Assembly: GCA_964353555.1 (NCBI GenBank) | Contig: CAYGWM010000004.1 | Coordinates: 16,163-80,162 of the forward strand | Direction: 5' to 3' | Origin: PR03 sp964353555 | GTDB lineage: Bacteria; Myxococcota_A; UBA9160; PR03 | DNA length: 64,000 nt | Shown here: positions 38,125 through 47,176 of the stretch, piece after piece | Position numbering within the stretch: position 1 is the stretch's first letter | Layout of the letters: every line of letters begins with the position of its first letter | Program-made: the position numbers and the translations under genes | The notes under the pieces: model-generated | Told to the model about the DNA's origin: nothing | The model's input: only the letters and a program-made list of their open reading frames with translations | The model's database searches: none

Positions 38125-38140
38125 TGGCTCGGATTCTGCA
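38125..38140 (+). promoter_or_regulatory. Candidate sigma-54 promoter before norC
   Basis: TGGCTCGGATTCTGCA keeps GG and GC with the required 10-nt spacing of -24/-12 elements. NorR-type activators drive nor genes from sigma-54 promoters in other bacteria. The predicted start would leave only a few bases before the ribosome-binding site, so this is tentative. I found no FNR/NNR-type palindrome in the 136-nt gap. Confidence 0.25.
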
Positions 38141-38167
38141 CAGCGGGCGGGGCAGGAGGTGCCTGCT

Positions 38168-38848
38168 GTGCTCTCGAAGTCTCAAGCTCGACTCTTTTTC
38201 CTCGGCGGGACTCTCTTCTTCTCGGTCATCTTCATCGCGCTGACCGTGGACACGCTCCGCCAGATCCCGGCCCGATCTCACCAGGACCACATGACGGCCG
38301 AGGTCGTTCGCGGCAAGGGGATCTGGGACAAGAGCAACTGCATGGGCTGTCACACGATCCTCGGCGAGGGTGGCTACTACGCGCCCGAGTTGACGAAGGT
38401 GGTGCAGCGCCGCGGCAAGGAGTGGATCGCGATCTTCCTGGCGGATCCCCAGGCGATGTTCCCCGGCGAGCGGAAGATGGTGAACTACCACTTCGACGAC
38501 GGGCAGACTCGCGACGTGATCGCGTTCCTCGACTGGATCGGCGGTATCGACACCAACGGGTTTCCGCCGAAGCCGGACCTCGCGCTGCCGGCAGCCGTAG
38601 CGAACGTGAACCTCGCGCCGCCGCCGCTGATGTTCGGGACGGTGTGCGTCGCGTGTCACTCCGTCGGCGGCAAAGGCGGCGTGGTCGGCCCGGCGCTCGA
38701 TGGTGTCGCGCATCGCAAGACGCCGCAGGAGCTCGATCGCTGGCTCGCCGACCCCGCTGCCGTCAAGCCGGGGACCGCGATGCCCAAGCTGCCGATCGAC
38801 GAATCGACCCGCGCGGCCCTGGTCGCGTGGCTCTCCACGTTGAACTAG
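38168..38848 (+). CDS. norC: Nitric oxide reductase cytochrome c subunit with an extra C-terminal haem domain
   Basis: 226 residues. The first 135 match NorC: one membrane anchor (LFFLGGTLFFSVIFIALTV) and a c-type haem at NCMGCHTILGEGGYYAPEL. A second cytochrome c domain follows (VCVACHSVGGKGGVVGP) with its Met ligand in GTAMPKL. Ordinary NorC is about 150 residues with one haem, so this is a di-haem fusion that may take electrons directly from a soluble donor. GTG start with AGGAGG 8 nt upstream. First gene of norCBQD. Confidence 0.9.
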   Translation: MLSKSQARLFFLGGTLFFSVIFIALTVDTLRQIPARSHQDHMTAEVVRGKGIWDKSNCMGCHTILGEGGYYAPELTKVVQRRGKEWIAIFLADPQAMFPGERKMVNYHFDDGQTRDVIAFLDWIGGIDTNGFPPKPDLALPAAVANVNLAPPPLMFGTVCVACHSVGGKGGVVGPALDGVAHRKTPQELDRWLADPAAVKPGTAMPKLPIDESTRAALVAWLSTLN

Positions 38849-38857
38849 GAGCGCGCC

Positions 38858-40219
38858 ATGAAGTTCAGCACCCAGCGCATCGCATACCTCTTCTTCGCAA
38901 CGTCGATGTTGTTGCTTCCGCTCCAGCTCGTATTCGGTTTCGTGATGGGCTTTGCGCACATCGGCTGGGACGGACTCCACGAATGGATTCCGTTCAACGC
39001 CGCGCGATCGACGCACTTGAACCTGCTCGTGTTGTGGCTGTTGTCCGGATTCATGGGCGCCGCGTACTTCATCATCCCCGAAGAGGCAGACCGCGAGATC
39101 TGGAGCCCGCAGCTCGCGATCGTGCAGTGGGCGTCGCTGGTGGTCGTCGCGGTCGTCGCGCTGGTGGGATTCCAGTTCGGCTGGTGGGAGGGGCGCAAGT
39201 TCCTCGAGATCCCGCGTCCGCTCGACTACCTGGTGCTCGTGAACGTACTCGCGTTCCTGCTCAACATCGCGATGACGGCCTGGAATGCCAAGCGCTTCAC
39301 CACCACCGGTAGCGTGCTGCTGCTCGGACTCACTGCAGCCGGGTTGCTCTATCTGCCGGGCATGATCACGTTCCAGAACCAGGTCTTCGATTCCTACTTC
39401 CGCTGGTGGGTCGTGCATCTGTGGGTCGAAGGCGTGTGGGAACTGATCATGGGCGCGATCCTCGCGTACCTGTTGATCAAGCTGACCGGCGTCGATCGCG
39501 AAGTGATCGAGAAGTGGCTCTACGTGATCGTCGGCTTCACGTTCCTCTCGGGCATTCTCGGCACCGGCCATCACTACTACTTCATCGGGGCGCCGTCTTA
39601 CTGGCTGTGGATCGGCGGGGTCTTCTCGGCGCTGGAACCGCTCGCGTTCCTCGGCATGGCTCTCTATGCCGTCACGATGGCGCGTCGCGCGGGTCGCGAT
39701 CATCCCAATCGCATCGCGCTGTTCTGGACGGTCGGCTGCGGCGTGATGTCGTTCGTGGGCGCCGGCTTCCTCGGCTTCGCGCACACGCTGCCGTCGGTGA
39801 ATCTCTACACCCATGGAACCATCGTCACGGCGATGCATGGCCACATGGCGTTCTGGGGCGCCTACGCGATGATCGTGCTCGGCATCATCAGCTACACGAT
39901 GCCGCTACTCACCGGGCGCAAGCGCTTTGGTGGCTGGGTGCCCGAGGTCGCATTCTGGACCGCGAACATCGGGATGCTGGGAATGACCGGCGCCTTCGCG
40001 GTCGCCGGCATCACGCAGGTCTATCTGGAGCGCCGGATGGGCATGGACTTCCTACAGGCGCAGAAGGCGGTGGCCGTCCATTTCGGCGGCGTCGTGCTCG
40101 CCGGATCCCTTCTCACGCTCGGCATCGCGCTCTTCATCTGGGATTTCATCCGCTATGGGCTGCCGAGCGAGGAGGCCATCGGCCGCGACATCTCGGTCGG
40201 CGCCGCGGAGACCGCGTAG
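38858..40219 (+). CDS. norB: Nitric oxide reductase catalytic subunit NorB
   Basis: A 453-residue haem-copper oxidase homologue with 12 spans. Haem b ligand in RSTHLNLLV, FeB-site His and the essential Glu in HLWVEGVWEL, His pair in GTGHHYYF, and haem b3/b ligands in TAMHGHMAFWGAY. It reduces two NO to N2O at the cytoplasmic membrane with electrons from NorC. The NorB-specific Glu next to the FeB site separates it from cbb3 oxidases. It serves NO detoxification or denitrification; no nir or nos genes are in the window. Confidence 0.96.
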   Translation: MKFSTQRIAYLFFATSMLLLPLQLVFGFVMGFAHIGWDGLHEWIPFNAARSTHLNLLVLWLLSGFMGAAYFIIPEEADREIWSPQLAIVQWASLVVVAVVALVGFQFGWWEGRKFLEIPRPLDYLVLVNVLAFLLNIAMTAWNAKRFTTTGSVLLLGLTAAGLLYLPGMITFQNQVFDSYFRWWVVHLWVEGVWELIMGAILAYLLIKLTGVDREVIEKWLYVIVGFTFLSGILGTGHHYYFIGAPSYWLWIGGVFSALEPLAFLGMALYAVTMARRAGRDHPNRIALFWTVGCGVMSFVGAGFLGFAHTLPSVNLYTHGTIVTAMHGHMAFWGAYAMIVLGIISYTMPLLTGRKRFGGWVPEVAFWTANIGMLGMTGAFAVAGITQVYLERRMGMDFLQAQKAVAVHFGGVVLAGSLLTLGIALFIWDFIRYGLPSEEAIGRDISVGAAETA

Positions 40220-41038
40220 GTGCCGATCGCCCGGGCGACGAGCGAGCGGGCGGACGCGACGCCCGCGGCGCTCCCGTGGTATCGCCCGATCCGCAACGAG
40301 TGCGAACTCTTTGCGACCGCCTTCGAAGAGCGGCTGCCGCTGCTATTGAAGGGACCGACGGGCTGCGGCAAGACGCGGCTCGTCGAGCACATGGCCGCCC
40401 GCCTCGGCCGCCCTTTCATCACGGTTGCGTGTCACGACGAGACCTCGGCCGTCGATCTGCTCGGCCGCTGGCTGCTGAAGGGCGGCGACACCGTCTGGCA
40501 GGACGGCCCGGTGACGCGCGCGGTGCGCGAGGGAGCGATCCTCTATCTCGACGAGTTCGCGGAAGCGCGCAGCGACGTGCTGGTCGTGATCCATCCGCTG
40601 ACGGACCACCGGCGCCGGCTCTTCGTCGAGCGGCATGACGAGGAACTCGAAGCGGCGCCCGGCTTCCTGCTGGTCGCGAGCTACAACCCGGGCTACCAGC
40701 GCGGCCTGAAGGAGCTGAAGCCCTCGACGCGGCAGCGCTTCGTGACGCTCGTGTTCGACTACCCCGCGCCCGACGTCGAGGTCGAGATCCTGCAGCAGGA
40801 GGCGGCCATCGATGCGCGCACCGCCAAGGCGCTCGTAGCGCTGCTCGGGAAGCTCCGCGCCGCTGATACGCTCGCGCTCGCCGCGGCGCCCTCGACGCGG
40901 CTGGCCGTCTCGGCGGCGCGGCTGATCCGAGCCGGTGTCGCGCCGCGGGCGGCATGTGCGGCGGCGATCATCGAGCCGCTGACCGACGATCCCGAGATCG
41001 CGTCGGGCCTGCGCGATCTGGTCGCCCTCGTCTTCTGA
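40220..41038 (+). CDS. norQ: MoxR/CbbQ-type AAA ATPase NorQ
   Basis: A 272-residue ATPase: Walker A LLKGPTGCGKTRLVEHM, Walker B AILYLDEFAEARSD, sensor segment VASYNPGYQ and a C-terminal NorQ/CbbQ helical domain. With NorD it installs the non-haem iron (FeB) in NorB. GTG start immediately after the norB stop, and overlap with norD (TGATG) by one base. Confidence 0.9.
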   Translation: MPIARATSERADATPAALPWYRPIRNECELFATAFEERLPLLLKGPTGCGKTRLVEHMAARLGRPFITVACHDETSAVDLLGRWLLKGGDTVWQDGPVTRAVREGAILYLDEFAEARSDVLVVIHPLTDHRRRLFVERHDEELEAAPGFLLVASYNPGYQRGLKELKPSTRQRFVTLVFDYPAPDVEVEILQQEAAIDARTAKALVALLGKLRAADTLALAAAPSTRLAVSAARLIRAGVAPRAACAAAIIEPLTDDPEIASGLRDLVALVF

Positions 41039-42948
41039 TGTCGCCGCGCCTCGACTTCGAGTGGGATCTCGGGCTGTTCCGCGCCGGTCGCGCGCTGCTG
41101 CGCAGGATCCGCGGGGGTGCTCGCGCTCGTGACACGGCGCGATCCCGGCGCGCGGCGCGGCTCGAGGATCATCGCGACGCGCTCACCGCGTTCGCACGCG
41201 CACTCAGCGGCTTGCCCGTGCGGATCGTTGCGGCGACCGACGCCGGTGGTGTGCGCGGCGAGGATCTGTTGCTGCCCGAGATGCTGGAGCTCGCGGGCGA
41301 GCCCGAAGCCAATCGCGCGCTCTATGTGTTGCGCACCGCGGTGTCGGCAGCGATCGTACGGCTGGATCTCGCGGCGAAGGGGAAGGAGGCAGCCGCGGAG
41401 TCGCTGCCGGCGCCGCTCCCGGCGCTGCGTGCGGCGGCGGACGCCTGCGCATGGCTGTCGTTCGAACTCCCTTGCTTCGGGCCACGCATGGAGCAGGCGC
41501 GCGCCCTCGCACTCGCCGCGCGTCCAGACGCCAGGCGTTTACGCGGCTGCGAAGCGCTGCGGGAACGCGCGCGGCGCGCGGCGCTGCGCGGCGAGAAGCC
41601 GTGGGAGAGCGCGGCTTTCGTTGCGGCGCTGCGCGAAGCCCGCGAGAGCGGACCCGCAGCGCCCGGCGAGCCGCTGCTCGGAGAACGCCTCGAGCCCGGC
41701 GATTCCGCACGTAGTGGCGCGGAGGCGGGCGACGACGCGCGCGACGCGAATCCGGGCAATCCCGAGACGGAGGCCGAAGCGCCGCGCGTCGGCTCGATCG
41801 AACGCGTGTTGCTCGAGAAGGACGAGCGCGGTGACATCGTCTGGAATCCTTTCGAGCGCGTCGAGACGCTCGACGAGTATCGCGGCGGCTCGCGCAACCT
41901 CGATGGTGCCGACGACCTCGATGCGCATCTCGAGGCGCTCGCGGAGGTGGATCTCGGCAAGGTGACGCGCGGTGGCGGTCCCGCGCAGTCGCTGCTTCGT
42001 GCGGACGTTCGCATCGACGCCGATGCTCCGGATGTCTCGAGCAGCGCCCCGGATGCGAGCGGCGTTCCCTACGACGAATGGGACTTTCGCGCGCGAGCCT
42101 ACCGTCGCGGCTGGTGCACGGTCTATCCGCAGCGCGTGCAGGCCGTGGATGCGCGCTGGGCGACTGACGCGAGCGTTCGACACCGGCGGCGGATCGACGA
42201 GCTCCGCCGCCGCCTCGAGCGTCACCGCGCGGGGCTGCGGAGCGTCGATCGCCAGCTCGACGGCGAGGACGTCGATCTCGCCGCGCTGGTCGACGAACGA
42301 GCCGCGCTCGCCGCAGGCCGAGGTGGCAACCCGCGGCTCTACGTGCGCCAGGAACGGCGGCGCCGCGACTTCGCGACCACCGTGCTGCTCGATGTTTCGC
42401 TCTCGACCGACGCCTGGATCCGCGGCCGGCGCGTGCTCGACGTGGCGCGCGATGCCGTCTTCGTGCTCGGCGAGGTCGCAGCCCAACTCGGCGATCGAAT
42501 TCGCGTGCTGGCCTTCGCATCGGAGACGCGCAATCGCTGTCACGTCTGGGAGGTCCTCGGCTGGGACGAGCCGTGGCCGGCGGGCCGCGTGCGACTCGGC
42601 GGGCTGACGCCGCGCGGGTACACGCGAATCGGTCCAGCGATTCGTCACGCGACCGCCGATCTCGCCGCCGTCGCGGCCGAACGCAAGCTGCTGCTGTTGA
42701 TCTCCGACGGGAAGCCCACCGACTATGATCGCTACGAAGGCCGCTACGGCATTGCAGATGTGCGCCAAGCGCTGCGCGAGGCCGAGCAACGCGGACTTCG
42801 CACCCACGCGCTCGCTGTCGACGCGGTCGCGCGCGCTTGGCTCCCCGCGCTCTTTGGCGCTGGCGCGTGGCACGTACTGCCGCGCCCCGAACTGCTACCC
42901 GACGTGCTGACGCGGGTGTACGGCCGACTCACGTTGTCCGCGACGTGA
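41038..42948 (+). CDS. norD: NorD, VWA-domain activator of nitric oxide reductase
   Basis: A 636-residue protein. A helical N-terminal half rich in Arg and Ala, an acidic linker (about 215-330), and a C-terminal von Willebrand A domain with the MIDAS motif in LLDVSLSTDAW and TPRGYTRIGPAIRHA. It pairs with the NorQ ATPase, as CbbO does with CbbQ, to mature NorB. The ATG at 41038 shares a base with the norQ stop. Last gene of the operon. Confidence 0.88.
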   Translation: MSPRLDFEWDLGLFRAGRALLRRIRGGARARDTARSRRAARLEDHRDALTAFARALSGLPVRIVAATDAGGVRGEDLLLPEMLELAGEPEANRALYVLRTAVSAAIVRLDLAAKGKEAAAESLPAPLPALRAAADACAWLSFELPCFGPRMEQARALALAARPDARRLRGCEALRERARRAALRGEKPWESAAFVAALREARESGPAAPGEPLLGERLEPGDSARSGAEAGDDARDANPGNPETEAEAPRVGSIERVLLEKDERGDIVWNPFERVETLDEYRGGSRNLDGADDLDAHLEALAEVDLGKVTRGGGPAQSLLRADVRIDADAPDVSSSAPDASGVPYDEWDFRARAYRRGWCTVYPQRVQAVDARWATDASVRHRRRIDELRRRLERHRAGLRSVDRQLDGEDVDLAALVDERAALAAGRGGNPRLYVRQERRRRDFATTVLLDVSLSTDAWIRGRRVLDVARDAVFVLGEVAAQLGDRIRVLAFASETRNRCHVWEVLGWDEPWPAGRVRLGGLTPRGYTRIGPAIRHATADLAAVAAERKLLLLISDGKPTDYDRYEGRYGIADVRQALREAEQRGLRTHALAVDAVARAWLPALFGAGAWHVLPRPELLPDVLTRVYGRLTLSAT

Positions 42949-43030
42949 GCGCGGGCGGGAGCCGCGCAGAGAAAGGCGCCGGCGGCGTGGTGAGCCCAAC
43001 GCGCGAGCGCTGCGAACCCGAGCGGAGCGT

Positions 43031-43981
43031 TCAGCAGAGTGCGTGTGCCAGATGCTGCGCAAGGCGCGCCAGCGACGCGCGGCGCTCGTCTTCGTCGGTG
43101 CGGGCCGCCGGCCGCACCACCAGGTGATTCATCCCGAGCACTTCCCGGTACTGCGCGATCCGTTCCGCGACCTCGCCGATCTCGCCGACGATCACCCGAT
43201 CTTCCGCAGCGCCCGCCGCGCGCGCGGCGATCGCACCGCGCGCCCGTGCCGCAACTGCCGCGAACTCAGCCTCCGCTCCCTCGCGCACGCGACGCGCGCT
43301 CGCCGCGTCCGCCGCGACGTGCACCGTACGCATCACCGCGACGGGCAGCGAATTCACCGCGACGCCGTCCGGTAGCTGCGCCGCGTGCTCGGCAAAGTTC
43401 TTCACCAGCGTCGCGAAGCTCTCGATCGGCGAGGCGAGATACGGCAGCCCGCGGCGCGCGGCCTGCGTGAGGCCCTTCGGCCCGAATGCGGCGACCCAGA
43501 TCGGCGGATGCGGTTGCTGGATCGGTTGCGGCGCCGCGAAAGCGCCGTCGTCGCCGCGTTCCTTTGCGCTCCATGCCGCGAGGATCACGTCGAGCGCTTC
43601 GTCGAAGCGGTCGCGCTTGTCGCGCGGGTCGATGCCGAACGCCTTGAACATCGCCGGCTCGAAGCCCCGGCCGACACCGAGAATCGCGCGCCCGCACGAC
43701 AGCTGGTCGAGCGTCGCGACCTCGGCAGCCATCCGCAGCGGATCGTGGATCGAGATCAGCAGCGAGGTGGTGCCGAGCCGCACACGCCGCGTGATCGCCG
43801 CAATCGCCGCGAGCGCGACGATCGGCGACGCGGTCGCGCCGGGTCGCAGGTGACCTTCGGGCAGCCAGATCGAGTCGAAGCCGCACTGGTCGGCCCACAC
43901 GGCGAGATCCGCGGTCGCGCTCCAGGAACGAGCGTCGACGGGACCGCCGAGCGCGAGTCCGAGGCGCAGCGGGCCGGGCAA
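43031..43981 (-). CDS. LLM-class, probably F420-dependent oxidoreductase
   Basis: A 316-residue TIM-barrel flavin/F420 enzyme of the luciferase-like monooxygenase family. Typical segments are WADQCGFDSIWLPEGHL, RVRLGTTSLLIS, CGRAILGVGRGFEPAMF and HPPIWVAAFGPKGLTQAA. Substrate is unknown. The start is taken at the TTG (43981), one base after the upstream kinase gene stops; the open frame continues into that gene without homology. F420 dependence would need F420 synthesis genes, which are not in the window. Confidence 0.8.
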   Translation of the reverse strand: MPGPLRLGLALGGPVDARSWSATADLAVWADQCGFDSIWLPEGHLRPGATASPIVALAAIAAITRRVRLGTTSLLISIHDPLRMAAEVATLDQLSCGRAILGVGRGFEPAMFKAFGIDPRDKRDRFDEALDVILAAWSAKERGDDGAFAAPQPIQQPHPPIWVAAFGPKGLTQAARRGLPYLASPIESFATLVKNFAEHAAQLPDGVAVNSLPVAVMRTVHVAADAASARRVREGAEAEFAAVAARARGAIAARAAGAAEDRVIVGEIGEVAERIAQYREVLGMNHLVVRPAARTDEDERRASLARLAQHLAHALC

Positions 43982-43982
43982 T

Positions 43983-45317
43983 CTAGACCGAGGGCGAGGT
44001 GAGAGGCGCCGAACCCACGACGTACGGAAAGATGATGCGCATCGGGTCGACGCCCGCACCGAGCTGTTGCGCAAGACCCGAGAGCAGGCCGAGCGTGCGG
44101 CCGAGCAGAACCATGTGACTCGGGATGCGCACCAGAGGGTTCGCGCGCACCTTCGCCATCACTTCCTCGCCGATTGCTTCGAGACGCTCCGGGGAGAGTG
44201 AGCCGGTCGTCGCCAGCTCGGTCGCGATGGCGAGGCCCATCTGCGACAGCGAGACCAGCGCGTCGCGCGAGCCGTCGCGCGCGGCGAAACCGAGCGCCTC
44301 CAGCACGAGCGCCATCTCCTCGGGATCGCGGCGCAGCAGCGCCAGCATGAACGCGAGCGACTTGGCCCGAAAGTCCGCGGGAAGCTCCTTCGCGAGGCCC
44401 CAATCGAGCAGCACGAGGCGTCCGCTTCGCTCGACGAGCAGATTGCCGGGATGCGGGTCGGCCTGGAAGAAGCCGTGCACCAGCACCTGTTCGCACCACG
44501 CTTCGACGAGCGTGCGCACGACGCGATCGACGTCGACGCCCGCGGCATCGAGCGCTGGGCGATCGGTGATCTTGATGCCGTCGATGAACTCCATCACCAG
44601 CACGCGGCGCGTGCTGAACTCGCGATGGATGCGCGGCACGTGGATGTCGTCACGTGTGGCGAACAGCCGTGCGGCGCGCTCGGCGTGGCTGGCCTCGGAC
44701 AGGAAGTCGAGCTCGCGCGGTACGAAGCGGCCCATCTCGTCGACGAGTGCGGTCAGGTCGAAGTCGCCTTCGAGCCAGTCGATCGCGCGGAAGAGGATGC
44801 GTAGGTTGGCGAGATCCGAATGCACCAGTTCGGCGACCTCGGGGTACTGCACCTTCACCGCGACGCGGCGGCCGTCTTGCAGAACCGCCTCGTGTACCTG
44901 TGCGAGCGACGCCGATGCGATCGGACGCGGCTCGAAACGCGCGAAGATCGCTTCGAGCGGGCGACCGAGTTCGGTTTCGACGATGCGCCGCACGACGGGC
45001 AGGTCGCGTGCGGGCACGCGATCCTGCAAGCGCGCGAGCACGTCGACCCATTCGCGCGGCATCAGGTCGGCGCGCGCGCCGATGTACTGGCAGCTCTTCA
45101 GGATCAGACCACGCAGTTCGACGGCGGCTTCGTAGACGGCCTCCGCGCTCTCGCGGTGGAAGCGGCTCCAGCGGTCTTGCATCTGCGCGCGGGGGAGTCC
45201 GCGCGCCAGCACTTGATTCGTCTTCAGGCCGAGATAGACACGGCCCACGGCAACGCCGATGCGCCGCGCGCGCTCGATGCGCTGCTGAACGGCGAAAAGC
45301 GGGGCGGCGAGCGACAC
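43983..45317 (-). CDS. ABC1/AarF (UbiB-like) atypical kinase
   Basis: 444 residues of the ADCK/UbiB family. Ala-rich nucleotide loop in PIASASLAQVHEAVL, the VAIK-type Lys in RVAVKVQYPEV, the catalytic region FFQADPHPGNLLV and the DFG-like LLDWGLAKEL. The family KxGQ helix reads LKSCQYIGA. No C-terminal membrane pair is obvious. Family members support quinone or lipid metabolism. GTG start, between a membrane protein and an LLM enzyme, all on the minus strand. Confidence 0.87.
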   Translation of the reverse strand: MSLAAPLFAVQQRIERARRIGVAVGRVYLGLKTNQVLARGLPRAQMQDRWSRFHRESAEAVYEAAVELRGLILKSCQYIGARADLMPREWVDVLARLQDRVPARDLPVVRRIVETELGRPLEAIFARFEPRPIASASLAQVHEAVLQDGRRVAVKVQYPEVAELVHSDLANLRILFRAIDWLEGDFDLTALVDEMGRFVPRELDFLSEASHAERAARLFATRDDIHVPRIHREFSTRRVLVMEFIDGIKITDRPALDAAGVDVDRVVRTLVEAWCEQVLVHGFFQADPHPGNLLVERSGRLVLLDWGLAKELPADFRAKSLAFMLALLRRDPEEMALVLEALGFAARDGSRDALVSLSQMGLAIATELATTGSLSPERLEAIGEEVMAKVRANPLVRIPSHMVLLGRTLGLLSGLAQQLGAGVDPMRIIFPYVVGSAPLTSPSV

Positions 45318-45321
45318 GGGG

Positions 45322-46686
45322 CTACCAGAGCTCCGGCGGCTTCGCGGGACACGACCAGGCGCCGTCGCTCAGGTCATCGTCGCCGCGTTGGGCCGTTGCT
45401 TCGTCGCCGCCCTGCGCGACGTCGGGGGCAGGGTCGCCGCCGGCATCGTCGGTGTCTTCGTCGAGGTACGGCGGGTTGTAGGCGCACTGCACCCAGCGCG
45501 GCGCGGAGAATTCGAGCAGGTAGCTGGTGCCGAAGCCCTGATAGGTGAAGGCACTTTCATCGTCGCCCGGAAGCAGGAAGCCGATCTCGGGCTTGGGGAT
45601 CGCCTCGAGCAGCTTGGCCTCGACCAGTTGGTCGAGGCTTTCGGGGTAGGTCGTTTCCTTTTCGTAGTAGCCGTGGAGCGCGTCGATGATGCGCTGTGCG
45701 TGGACGTCACGCGTGCGTGTGTAGTCCCAGCGCGCCCACGCCTCGCCGACGAAGAGCGGGAGACCGAGCAGCAAGCCGGCCGCGGCTGTGTGCACGGCCC
45801 GGCGCCGCAGGCGCTCCGGGTCGAAGCGCACGCCGATCGCGGCGATCGCTAGCATCATGCTACAGACGATCGCCGCGCCGATGAGTCGCCCCTGCGTGAC
45901 GCGGAACGGCAGCAGACCGTCGGCACCGAGCGCCAGCCAGCCCGCGGGCAGCGCGACACCCGCGAGCAGCACGAGCAGACCGAGCGCCCGACGGCCGCGG
46001 CGCAGCCAGTACAGACCGAGCAACGCGAGCGCCACGCCGCCGAGTTCAGCCGCGAGCGTGGTGCCGATCACCTCGAAACCGAACACCTGCACGGCCGGCC
46101 ACGGGGAGATCGCGAACGGCAGATACGCGTTCGTGCCGGTGACGTTCCGTTCGATCAACAGCACCGCAGCAGTGGTTGGTGCGAGCCAGCCGAGTCGCGC
46201 GAACCAGCCGAGTCGCAACCAACTCGCGGCGAGCCAGGGCGATGCGATCGCGCAGCCCATCACCGTCGCCACGGCCAGCATCGTGCCCGACCAGCGCCAG
46301 TGGAAGAAGTTCCAGACCAGCTGCGCATTGCCCGAGCCGAGCGCGTAGTAGAGGAAGAAGACGACTGCGATCGTCGTCGTGATGGCCGCCGCGCGTGCGA
46401 GCGCAGACCGCGTCGTTGCCCAGGTCGCGATCAGCAGCAGCAGCGAAGGCGCGCCGAACACGGCCATGCCCTTGGCGCGGTCGTTGAGCAGCGATTCCCA
46501 GCTGGAACCCACCAGCGCCTGCATCAGAAAACCGCGGGGCGACCACCAGTGCAGCGCGCTGTCCGGCAACTCGGGTCGCGGGCCGAGGCCGTGGTGAAGC
46601 GTCACTGCGTAGGCGATCGACGACAGCAGGATCACGCCGGGAACCACGAAGCGCAGCGTTCGCGGACGCGTTCGCTCGTCGCTCAC
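45322..46686 (-). CDS. Polytopic membrane protein with a pseudopilin-like C-terminal domain
   Basis: 454 residues; about nine to ten hydrophobic spans fill 1-320. The C-terminal 130 residues are soluble. DVHAQRIIDALHGYYEKETTYPESLDQLV resembles the segment after the N-terminal helix of type II secretion pseudopilins, where residues before a Pro-x-Ser/Asp turn pack on the sheet. It is followed by an acidic Asp/Gly-rich tail. I do not recognise the membrane part. It overlaps the next gene by 4 nt. Confidence 0.6.
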   Translation of the reverse strand: MSDERTRPRTLRFVVPGVILLSSIAYAVTLHHGLGPRPELPDSALHWWSPRGFLMQALVGSSWESLLNDRAKGMAVFGAPSLLLLIATWATTRSALARAAAITTTIAVVFFLYYALGSGNAQLVWNFFHWRWSGTMLAVATVMGCAIASPWLAASWLRLGWFARLGWLAPTTAAVLLIERNVTGTNAYLPFAISPWPAVQVFGFEVIGTTLAAELGGVALALLGLYWLRRGRRALGLLVLLAGVALPAGWLALGADGLLPFRVTQGRLIGAAIVCSMMLAIAAIGVRFDPERLRRRAVHTAAAGLLLGLPLFVGEAWARWDYTRTRDVHAQRIIDALHGYYEKETTYPESLDQLVEAKLLEAIPKPEIGFLLPGDDESAFTYQGFGTSYLLEFSAPRWVQCAYNPPYLDEDTDDAGGDPAPDVAQGGDEATAQRGDDDLSDGAWSCPAKPPELW

Positions 46687-47117
46687 GACTTCTCCTCGCG
46701 TGCGACGCGGACGCGTACCGAATGGCCGGCTTCCGCTTCGTCTTCCTCGAGCGGCAGGAACCGGATGCGCGCGCTCACTTCGACGGTGTGCCCTTGCAGC
46801 AATCGCTCGGCGAGCTGCTGCAGGTCGACCGACTGGAGGCTCTTGCCGAGTTCGCTCGAGACGCGGTCGGCGAAGTCACGGCGCGCTCGCTCGCTCTGTT
46901 CGGTCGCGAACTCCACCCATTCTCGCGGCACGGTGTCACCGAGCGCCTTGCGCAAGAACTCCTCACCGCTGAACAGGCCCGCGACACCGAGTCCGAGCGC
47001 GCGACGCAGCAGATCGGGCACGCGCCCGCTGGCGTCGTCGGTCGGCGGCGGGTCCGCTTCGCGACCCTGCTCCCCGCTTCGGCGGGCTGTGCTTCTTCTG
47101 CCTCGCGGAGCCGCCAT
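46683..47117 (-). CDS. Unknown helical protein
   Basis: 144 residues from the ATG at 47117. An Arg-rich N-terminus (about 1-35, probably disordered) precedes amphipathic helices (DLLRRALGLGVAGLFSGEEFLRK and EFATEQSERARRDFADRV) and a final strand pair (TVEVSARIRFLPL). The layout is reminiscent of phasin-like or polyhydroxyalkanoate granule accessory proteins, but similarity is too weak to name it. Coupled to the membrane protein downstream by a 4-nt overlap; divergent from the CBS gene. Confidence 0.5.
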   Translation of the reverse strand: MAAPRGRRSTARRSGEQGREADPPPTDDASGRVPDLLRRALGLGVAGLFSGEEFLRKALGDTVPREWVEFATEQSERARRDFADRVSSELGKSLQSVDLQQLAERLLQGHTVEVSARIRFLPLEEDEAEAGHSVRVRVAREEKS

Positions 47118-47176
47118 TCGAGTGCTTTTCCCGACCTGATTGTTGCCCGAGCTGGTAAGGTGGGCCAACTCGACCG

